DNA from: Nocardioidaceae bacterium UBA4001 | GTDB taxonomy: Bacteria > Actinomycetota > Actinomycetes > Propionibacteriales > Nocardioidaceae | Assembly (NCBI GenBank): GCA_002384855.1 | Contig: DGBP01000030.1 | Location: 31,277-95,276 of the forward strand | DNA: 64,000 nucleotides | Reading direction: 5' to 3' | Part shown: in pieces, positions 56,160 through 64,000 of the stretch | Layout: every line of letters begins with the position of its first letter | Position numbering within the stretch: the first letter of the stretch is position 1 | The notes under the pieces: model-generated | What the model was told of the DNA's origin: nothing | The model's input: the letters and a program-made list of their open reading frames with translations, nothing else | Database searches by the model: none | Translations under genes and position numbers: made by a program

Positions 56160-56585
56160 TCAGCTCACCCTCACGGTGTCGTCCTCGACGGTCGCCGTCT
56201 TCGCCTCGAGCGGAGCGTTCGCCGGCCCCTGGACCACCGACCCGTCCTCGAGCGAGAACCGGCTGCCGTGGCACCGGCAGTTGATGGTCCCGTCGGCGAT
56301 CGCCTGCACCGGGCAGCTCTGGTGGGTGCACACCGCGCTGAACGCCTTGAACTCACCCTCGGTCGGCTGGGTGACCACGACCATCTCGTCCTCGAGGATC
56401 GTGCCGCCACCGACGGGCACGTCGGAGGCGGCGACCTCGGCCTCCGAGGTGGACGGGGAGCCGACCCCGCTCGGGGACCCCGACTCCTCACCCGCGCACG
56501 CGGCCAGGAGCGGGACGGCGACGCCGGCGGCCGCGACTCCGCGCAGGACGGTACGACGACCGACGGGGACGGACTTGGCTGACAT
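56160..56585 (-). CDS. Exported Rieske [2Fe-2S] protein with Tat signal and lipobox
   Basis: A 141-residue exported protein. The N-terminus has a Tat motif (GRRTVLRG) then a hydrophobic stretch ending in a lipobox (LLAAC), so it is probably a Tat-exported lipoprotein anchored outside the membrane. The Ser/Gly-rich linker leads to a Rieske domain with CTHQSCPVQ and CRCHGSRFS; the CxH and CxxH ligands are present. It may carry electrons to or from an extracytoplasmic partner. It lies between uvrA and uvrC, 23 and 30 bases from each. Confidence 0.92.
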   Translation of the reverse strand: MSAKSVPVGRRTVLRGVAAAGVAVPLLAACAGEESGSPSGVGSPSTSEAEVAASDVPVGGGTILEDEMVVVTQPTEGEFKAFSAVCTHQSCPVQAIADGTINCRCHGSRFSLEDGSVVQGPANAPLEAKTATVEDDTVRVS

Positions 56586-56608
56586 GGCTCTCCTCGCGGG
56601 ACGCGTGG

Positions 56609-59626
<3,018 letters not shown>

Positions 59627-59678
59627 TGAGTCCCTCGTGCAGAGTGTCGTGAGCCGGTCCGGGGCGCCCCCGACCGGT

Positions 59679-59705
59679 GTTCGATCCGATCGAACAAGTG
59701 TTCGC
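59679..59705 (-). promoter_or_regulatory. LexA (SOS) box upstream of uvrA
   Basis: TCGAAC-AAGT-GTTCGC (59690-59705) matches the mycobacterial LexA site TCGAAC-N4-GTTCGA with one mismatch. It overlaps a second perfect palindrome GTTCGATC-C-GATCGAAC (59679-59695). The site lies between the divergent uvrA and MDMPI genes, so both could be affected. Confidence 0.75.
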
Positions 59706-59753
59706 ACATCATATCCGCTGACACAAGGCGACACCCCGCAGGATGATGGAGGC

Positions 59754-60482
59754 ATGGAGACACCAACCGGGACGAAGTCGATTGCCATCCCCCACCTCGT
59801 CGAGATGGTCACCGCGAGCACGCGCCTGCTCGGCGCGCTCAGCGACCTGACCGACGACGACACGAGGGCACCGTCGTTGCTGGCCGGCTGGACGCGCGGT
59901 CATGTGATCACGCATCTGGCTCGCAACGCCGACGCCTTCTGCAACCTCCTCCACTGGGCGGAGAGCGGCCAGGAGCACTACATGTACGACTCCCAGGAGC
60001 AGCGCGACACCGACATCGAGGCGGGCTCCGGGCGCTCCGCCCACGACCTGCGCGTCGACGCCTCGGCCTCGGCCGGCCGGCTGATCCAGGCCATCAACGA
60101 GCTCGACGTGGCGCACGAGGAGAAGCTCGTCGCGCGGGCACCGGGCACGCCGACCTTCCCCGCGAAGGAGATCGCCACGCACCGGCTCGTCGAGCTCGAG
60201 GTGCACCACGCCGACCTCGACCTCGGGTACGACCGCGCGGACTGGTCCGACGAGTTCTGCCACCTCCTCCTCGACCGCGTCATGGCCGACCGCACCCAAG
60301 GGCCCTCGATGGTGCTGCGCTCGACCGACACCGGTGGCCACTGGAAGTACGGCGCCCCCGGGCAGGGGCCCACGATCGAGGGGCGCGCCTGCGACCTCGC
60401 CTGGTGGGTGATGGGCCGCGGTGACGGGTCGGAGCTCACCAGCGACGCCCACGTGCTGCCGGAGCTGGGGCGGTGGAGATGA
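59754..60482 (+). CDS. Mycothiol-dependent maleylpyruvate isomerase family (MDMPI/DinB-like) enzyme
   Basis: A 242-residue DinB-fold protein. The N-terminal metal-binding region (GWTRGHVITHLARNADAF) supplies His ligands; the second ligand region is FPAKEIATHRLVELEVHHADL. Homologs use mycothiol, the actinobacterial thiol, to isomerize or detoxify substrates such as maleylpyruvate. ATG at 59754 is preceded by GGAGG. It diverges from uvrA, and the MBL-fold gene follows 7 bases later, so the two probably form a small detoxification operon. Confidence 0.85.
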   Translation: METPTGTKSIAIPHLVEMVTASTRLLGALSDLTDDDTRAPSLLAGWTRGHVITHLARNADAFCNLLHWAESGQEHYMYDSQEQRDTDIEAGSGRSAHDLRVDASASAGRLIQAINELDVAHEEKLVARAPGTPTFPAKEIATHRLVELEVHHADLDLGYDRADWSDEFCHLLLDRVMADRTQGPSMVLRSTDTGGHWKYGAPGQGPTIEGRACDLAWWVMGRGDGSELTSDAHVLPELGRWR

Positions 60483-60489
60483 TGGGTCG

Positions 60490-61146
60490 ATGACCTATCA
60501 CGGCAAGGTGAAGCCAGGCGGTCCCGCGGACACCCGCGAGCTCGCGAACCTGATCATCAGCAAGCTCGCCGTCGACGAGCAGATGGCGAACAACGTCTAC
60601 CTGCTGCGTTGCCGCGCGACCGACGAGCAGCTGCTGGTCGACGCCGCCGACGACGCCGCGGCGGTCCTCTCCATGGTCGGTCCCGACGGGCTTCGTACCG
60701 TCGTGACGACGCACGGGCACTGGGACCACCACCGCGCGCTCCCGGCGGTCGTCGAGGCGACGGGGGCCGAGGTGGTCGCCGGTGCCGAGGATGCCGGCGA
60801 CCTGCCGGTCCAGGTGGACCGGACCGTCTCCGACGGCGACCGGATCACGGTCGGGCAGTGCGAGCTCGAGGTCATCCACCTGGTCGGCCACACTCCCGGC
60901 TCGATCGCACTGCTGTACGACGACCCGGCGGGCACGCCGCACCTGTTCACCGGCGACTCGCTGTTCCCCGGGGGTCCTGGGAGGACAACAACTCCCGAAG
61001 AGTTCGACAGCCTCATGACCGACCTGCAGGCCAAGGTGTTCGACCGGCTGCCCGACGAGACCTGGTTCTACCCGGGCCACGGCAACGACTCCACGCTGGG
61101 CGAAGAGCGCCCCCACCTCGTCGAATGGCGCGAGCGCGGCTGGTAG
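60490..61146 (+). CDS. MBL-fold metallo-hydrolase (intact)
   Basis: A 218-residue metallo-beta-lactamase-fold hydrolase of glyoxalase II-like type. Metal ligands: THGHWDHH (~77-84), His in HLVGHTPGS, Asp156 in FTGDSLF and His in YPGHG; all are present. It is seven bases after the MDMPI gene, consistent with hydrolysis of a thiol conjugate. The segment from codon 153 to the stop (60946-61146) recurs three times downstream as broken copies. The gene itself looks functional. Confidence 0.9.
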   Translation: MTYHGKVKPGGPADTRELANLIISKLAVDEQMANNVYLLRCRATDEQLLVDAADDAAAVLSMVGPDGLRTVVTTHGHWDHHRALPAVVEATGAEVVAGAEDAGDLPVQVDRTVSDGDRITVGQCELEVIHLVGHTPGSIALLYDDPAGTPHLFTGDSLFPGGPGRTTTPEEFDSLMTDLQAKVFDRLPDETWFYPGHGNDSTLGEERPHLVEWRERGW

Positions 61147-61163
61147 GGCCGGATACTCGACTC

Positions 61164-61598
61164 ATGTTTGATGTCGTCGTCGAGGTCATCTTCTACCTGT
61201 ACGGCCGTTTCGTGGGGCGGCCATGGCAGAAGCGTCGAGCCCAGCGACTCATCACCCAGGGCAAGGTCCGCAGCGCCTTGTTCGACGGCGATCACGGGGT
61301 GCTGCCGTGGAGTCACCTCGACGGGGTCGCCGAGGTCTGGGAGGGAAGGCTCCAGCTTTCGGGTGCGGACCTGTGGATCCACAGCGTGGATGGAGAAGTT
61401 GAGGCCGGACCCATCGACCCCTTCGCAACGGGGAGATTCAAGCGACCGGACGACCAACTGACCTTTGGACCGAAGACGTCCATCTTCACGCTGCGCACTC
61501 ATTCAGGGGGTCGGGTCAGATGGGCCGTGCTCGACTTCCAGGCCGAGAAGGCTCTTGAGTTCTTGAGCGTGCCGACGACGGCCGCGCGCTCTGAGTGA
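61164..61598 (+). CDS. Hypothetical protein, first cassette gene of the MBL 3'-end array
   Basis: A 144-residue protein of unknown family, starting 17 bases after the MBL stop. The N-terminus is short and hydrophobic (FDVVVEVIFYLYGRF), perhaps a membrane-surface helix, followed by a basic stretch and a beta-rich domain with WSHLDGVAEVWEG and LRTHSGGRVRW. Codon use is visibly less GC-biased than in the flanking genes, suggesting transfer. No motif identifies a role. It lies between the intact MBL gene and fragment 1. Confidence 0.65.
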   Translation: MFDVVVEVIFYLYGRFVGRPWQKRRAQRLITQGKVRSALFDGDHGVLPWSHLDGVAEVWEGRLQLSGADLWIHSVDGEVEAGPIDPFATGRFKRPDDQLTFGPKTSIFTLRTHSGGRVRWAVLDFQAEKALEFLSVPTTAARSE

Positions 61599-61640
61599 CG
61601 ACCGGGTCGGTTGAGTCTCGCGAAGACAGCCTGTTGTCCA

Positions 61641-61844
61641 TTGACGGGCGACTCGCTGTTCCCCGGGGGTCCTGGGAGGACAACAACTCCCGAAGAGTCG
61701 ACAGCCTCATGGCAGACCTGCAGGCCAAGGTGTTCGACCGGCGGGTCTGCCCGACGAGACCTGGTTCTACCCAGGTCACGGAGACGACTCGACCTCGGTG
61801 CCGAGCGCAGGTCAATCCCCCAGTGGCTGGCCCGGCGTTGGTGA
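61641..61844 (+). pseudogene. MBL-fold gene 3' fragment 1 (frameshifted)
   Basis: 204 bases homologous to codons 153-218 of the intact MBL gene. It opens with TTG-ACG-GGC-GAC-TCG (LTGDS). The first ~120 bases are almost identical to the intact gene; after a 5-base insertion the rest is clearly divergent and ends SIPQWLARRW. A 1-base deletion, the 5-base insertion and another 1-base deletion restore the frame. There is no 5' part, so it is a remnant, not a duplicated gene. Confidence 0.85.
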
Positions 61845-61876
61845 TCGTTCGCTCTGACGATGGCGGAAACGGGCTC

Positions 61877-62179
61877 TCAGCTCGGCTGACGGCGCGTCCG
61901 ACGAATCGCTCGCGCCGTGTCCCACAGGATGAGGACAAGGCAGCCAAGCCCGAACGCTGCCGCGGGCCACATCAACCAACGATCGGACAGGTCGACAAGC
62001 CAGGCGAGTAGCAGCATCACACCGATGCCAACCAAGCTCGCCATCCACACGATCTTGGCAAACGAGCTCAGCGGCGGCCCGGTGATGTCGCGACGAATCC
62101 GCAGGATGACGCCGCCAACGATTGCTGCGCCAGCCCAGATGGCGAAGGCCACGGTCGCGTCGACCGGCGGTGGAGTCAT
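61877..62179 (-). CDS. Small membrane protein, second cassette gene
   Basis: A 100-residue protein with three predicted membrane helices (~8-26, ~42-61, ~66-88) and a basic C-terminal tail (RAIRRTRRQPS), on the strand opposite to the MBL fragments. No family is recognised. It lies between fragments 1 and 2. Codon bias is weaker than in neighbours. An ATG (62177-62179) starts it; no strong ribosome site is seen. Confidence 0.55.
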   Translation of the reverse strand: MTPPPVDATVAFAIWAGAAIVGGVILRIRRDITGPPLSSFAKIVWMASLVGIGVMLLLAWLVDLSDRWLMWPAAAFGLGCLVLILWDTARAIRRTRRQPS

Positions 62180-62245
62180 GCACGCATTACGGGATGCCCC
62201 GCATCCTGACGTGTCGACCGTGACCGACCGCAGTCATGGTGTCGG

Positions 62246-62447
62246 TTGAGGGGCGACTCGCTGTTCCCCCGGGGGTCCTGGGAGGACAACAACGCCCGAG
62301 GAGTTCGACAGCCTCATGACGGACCTCGAGGGCAAGGTCTTCGACCGGCTGCCCGACGAGACGTGGTTTTACCCCGGCCACGGCAAGGACTCGACGCTCG
62401 GTGAGGAGCGGCCCCACCTCGTCGAATGGCGAGAGCGCGGCTGGTGA
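62246..62447 (+). pseudogene. MBL-fold gene 3' fragment 2 (one-base insertion)
   Basis: 202 bases homologous to the MBL 3' end, starting TTG-AGG-GGC-GAC-TCG. One extra C after the first ~12 bases of homology shifts the frame; beyond it the frame is open to a TGA with TTPEEFDSLMTDLEGKVFD and the ending VEWRERGW. It keeps the His of YPGHG. The silent differences from the intact gene show it is an old or imported copy. Confidence 0.85.
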
Positions 62448-62457
62448 CCCGCCTCGG

Positions 62458-62676
62458 TCAAACCTTCGAGCGTTGGGATAGCACGAGATGGAGAACCACC
62501 CCGACCCGAACGATGGCGAGGAGGACGAGCAGACCTCCGATCACCCAAAGGAAGATCTGGTTGCCTCGGTCGGTCTCGTCGATCGACCAGTACAGCGGGA
62601 TAGCCGCCAGCGCGACGAGTGCCACGGCGCCCAGCGCGGCCTGCCCGACACTGGGCTTCGACGGGTACCACTCCAT
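62458..62676 (-). CDS. Small membrane protein, third cassette gene
   Basis: A 72-residue protein with two hydrophobic helices (~12-31 and ~41-66), opposite in strand to the MBL fragments and located between fragments 2 and 3. No family is recognised; the composition is like many small actinobacterial membrane proteins. Being short, it could be a chance frame, but the two helices and clean start support a gene. Confidence 0.5.
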   Translation of the reverse strand: MEWYPSKPSVGQAALGAVALVALAAIPLYWSIDETDRGNQIFLWVIGGLLVLLAIVRVGVVLHLVLSQRSKV

Positions 62677-62733
62677 CGCGGCAGCGTACTAGAGACGGAT
62701 GTCCCAGTGATCCGAGACTGGATGTGTTGCCCG

Positions 62734-62887
62734 GTGACTGGCGACTCGCTCTTCCGTGGCGGTGTCGGCAAGACCTGGTCCGACGCCGACTTCGCCTCTC
62801 TGATCGACGACGTGGAGAGGAAGGTGTTCGACCGGCTCCCGGACGAGACGTGGCTCTACCCCGATCACGGAGACGACTCGACCCTCG
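62734..62887 (+). pseudogene. MBL-fold gene 3' fragment 3 (most divergent)
   Basis: Homologous to the MBL 3' end from GTG-ACT-GGC-GAC-TCG (VTGDS). It is more distant than the other fragments (FASLIDDVERKVFDRLPDE, WLYPDHGDDSTLG), so it comes from a different allele or paralog. The frame stays open until it runs into the 20-base tandem repeat, which starts at the LGAERPH codons and destroys the natural end. Confidence 0.85.
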
Positions 62888-62954
62888 GCGCCGAGCGGCC
62901 ACACGTGGCGCCGAGCGGCCACACGTGGCGCCGAGCGGCCACACGTGGCGCCGA
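62888..62954. repeat. 20-bp tandem repeat at the end of MBL fragment 3
   Basis: Three exact 20-base units (62888-62907, 62908-62927, 62928-62947; GCGCCGAGCGGCCACACGTG) plus seven bases of a fourth. The unit is made from the fragment's own GAERPHV codons. The period is not divisible by three, so expansion breaks the frame. Confidence 0.95.
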
Positions 62955-62975
62955 CGGCTCAGGGCGACTGACGGC

Positions 62976-63701
62976 TCACGGTGTCTGACGTCGCGCCAGG
63001 TCCTCTCGCAGCGCCCTCACCTCCGCGGCCAGCGCCGCGATGTCGCGCCGGGTCGCTGCCTGGCTCTCCTGCTCGAGGTCGCTGACCCGGTCGATCAGCC
63101 ACGAGGCGAGCCAGGCGGTCACCACGCCGAGCAGGGCGATCCCGGCGACCATCAGACCCGCCGCCACGAAGCGTCCCGCCTCCGTGACCGGGTAGTGGTC
63201 GCCGTACCCCACCGTCGTGATCGTCGCGAAGGACCACCAGACCGCGTCCCCGAAGCCGTTGATGTTGGCCCCCTGCTCGCCGCGCTCGGCATCGAGAACC
63301 GCCAGCGAGGCGACAACCATCACCAACGCCGTGCCGCCGAGCACGTACGTCGCGACCCTCCCCCGTAGCGATGCGGCCGCCGAGCGGTGCAACACCTCCA
63401 GCACCCGGACCAGCTGGAGGAGACGCAGCGGCCGCAGCAGCGGCACCGCCACGACGAGCAGGTCGACCACGTTGTGGCGCACGAACCTGCCACGGTCCCG
63501 GCTCAGCACCAGCCGCACCACGTAGTCGATCGCGAAGGCCGCCCAGCTGATCCCCATCGAGAGCTCGGCGATGCGGACCCACGTCGGCGAGAGGTCGGGG
63601 TCGACGATGGGCGCGGCGTAGGCCGCGAGGAAGATCAGCGCCATCATCATCAGCGGCCAGTTGACCGCCCGTTCCCATCGCCTGCGTCGCGTCTCGTCCA
63701 C
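62976..63701 (-). CDS. Voltage-gated-type potassium channel (ion transport/ion channel protein)
   Basis: A 241-residue six-helix cation channel subunit that should form tetramers. S1-S4 occupy ~12-105; the S4-like segment PLLRPLRLLQLVRVLEVLHR has arginines at regular spacing. The pore has the K+ filter TITTVGYGD around residue 170. A C-terminal coiled coil (DLEQESQAATRRDIAALAAEV) probably aids tetramer assembly. GTG start. It follows the fragment array on the opposite strand; its 3' end adjoins the tandem repeat by ~20 bases. Confidence 0.9.
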   Translation of the reverse strand: MDETRRRRWERAVNWPLMMMALIFLAAYAAPIVDPDLSPTWVRIAELSMGISWAAFAIDYVVRLVLSRDRGRFVRHNVVDLLVVAVPLLRPLRLLQLVRVLEVLHRSAAASLRGRVATYVLGGTALVMVVASLAVLDAERGEQGANINGFGDAVWWSFATITTVGYGDHYPVTEAGRFVAAGLMVAGIALLGVVTAWLASWLIDRVSDLEQESQAATRRDIAALAAEVRALREDLARRQTP

Positions 63702-63811
63702 GCGAACACCCTGCCCCGTCGCGAGCGTCGGCGCACGTCACGGCTGGGGTGTCGCGTGCCGTAGGCCAGTTTGTGTCCACAGTCGCGTGGGCGGGCGGTT
63801 GTCCCCGGGGT

Positions 63812-63827
63812 TCGAACTGGTGTTCGA
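63812..63827 (+). promoter_or_regulatory. LexA (SOS) box upstream of the HNH-family gene
   Basis: TCGAAC-TGGT-GTTCGA (63812-63827) is an exact match to the mycobacterial LexA consensus. It overlaps the likely -35; TAGCGT (63847-63852) follows 19 bases later and ends six bases before the ATG at 63859, a leaderless arrangement. Confidence 0.8.
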
Positions 63828-63858
63828 ACCCAGGGGTGGGTGTTCGTAGCGTGGGGTC

Positions 63859-64000
63859 ATGACCACCTGTGCGGGATCCGAGGCGACGGCAGGGACTGCC
63901 GGCGGGCCCGGGGCTGCGCGCGGAGCCGCGACGCCTGGTGGCGTCGGCGGCAACGGTGGTGCCGGTGGCGGGCCGGCGCGACATCGGGTGCTGGCGTTCG
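63859..64000 (+). CDS. Probable DUF222/13E12-family HNH endonuclease, N-terminal part (cut by window end)
   Basis: The first 47 codons of a gene that continues beyond the window. The start is low-complexity Gly/Ala (GGVGGNGGAGGG), followed by ARHRVLAF, which fits the N-terminus of DUF222/13E12-repeat proteins that usually carry a C-terminal HNH nuclease. The exact LexA box and leaderless promoter upstream fit the reported SOS control of 13E12 genes in M. tuberculosis. The catalytic domain is not visible, so the call is tentative. Confidence 0.5.
   Translation, partial: MTTCAGSEATAGTAGGPGAARGAATPGGVGGNGGAGGGPARHRVLAF

Noticed and set aside
54060..56582. Long plus-strand open frame opposite uvrC
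   Set aside because: Pure antisense shadow of uvrC with arginine/valine-rich composition and no family motif.
62888..62954. Possible CRISPR array
   Set aside because: The 20-base units are directly adjacent with no spacers and arise from MBL codons; no cas gene is present.
60946..62960. Polymorphic toxin/orphan immunity array
   Set aside because: The repeated part is the conserved end of a hydrolase and not a variable toxin end; the small genes have no immunity-like family match. Kept only as an analogy.
60946..62960. Integron or insertion sequence
   Set aside because: No integrase, transposase, attC-like hairpin or terminal inverted repeat is visible in the window, so no mobile-element class can be assigned.

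Overview
The window is high-GC actinobacterial chromosome, most like Nocardioides or a related Nocardioidaceae genus. The reasons are dense GC-rich coding with frequent GTG starts and 1- to 4-base gene overlaps, many leaderless promoters (TANNNT six to eight bases before the start codon), RbpA, WhiA, a mycothiol-dependent MDMPI-family enzyme, an InhA-type FabI, a 6C small RNA, mycobacterial-type LexA boxes and the actinobacterial gene orders sufR-B-D-Rieske-C-S-U-T and tkt-tal-pgi-zwf-opcA-pgl. The species is an inference; no rRNA is present.

Layout. 0-9 kb: tail of peptide deformylase, an rRNA-type methyltransferase, a PEBP protein, a Nudix hydrolase, a Fur-catalase oxidative-stress pair, an alpha/beta hydrolase, TSUP/SPFH/NfeD membrane genes and an ABC ATPase. 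9-21 kb: serB, a SixA-like phosphatase, fabG-fabI, dodecin, DUF3099, a 6C RNA, moaA diverging from SURF1, an ABC exporter, a crotonase, an ABC-F protein and a zinc metallopeptidase. 21-27 kb: a biotin-related cluster (bioY, short acyl-CoA ligase, thiolase, UMF1-type MFS, ECF ATPase and T component). 27-34.5 kb: the complete SUF Fe-S operon with its SufR repressor, ending in a VLRF1 peptidyl-tRNA hydrolase. 34.5-39 kb: ABC-2 exporter, heme A/O synthesis (ctaA, ctaB) and a Mug glycosylase. 39-47 kb: pentose-phosphate operon. 47-54 kb (minus strand): rbpA, secG, tpiA, pgk, gap, whiA, yvcK, rapZ. 54-60 kb: uvrC, a Tat/lipoprotein Rieske protein, SOS-regulated uvrA. 60-64 kb: an MDMPI enzyme, an MBL-fold hydrolase, and an accessory tract ending with a voltage-gated-type K+ channel and the start of a probable DUF222/13E12-type HNH gene.

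How the genes work together. The central part is housekeeping metabolism: NADPH production (zwf, opcA, pgl), glycolysis (gap, pgk, tpiA), Fe-S assembly, heme A synthesis for cytochrome oxidase (ctaA, ctaB, SURF1), fatty-acid elongation (fabG, fabI) and nucleotide excision repair. Redox and damage sensors sit beside their targets (FurA-catalase, SufR-suf, LexA box-uvrA).

The most unusual region is 60.9-62.95 kb. After the intact MBL-fold gene, its last ~200 bases recur three more times as broken fragments, all starting at the same codon position (the TGDSLF metal-ligand motif), with an unrelated small gene between successive copies (one plus strand, two minus strand). This looks like stepwise accretion of small cassettes at the 3' end of a housekeeping gene. 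Other points of note: a 6C RNA at 13.84-13.92 kb, a bioY-ligase-thiolase arrangement resembling Bacillus yhfUTS with a thiolase lacking its second catalytic cysteine, a probable CTG start, coding tandem repeats in uvrC, a histone-H1-like tail on UvrA, and twin palindromes at the ctaA/mug junction.
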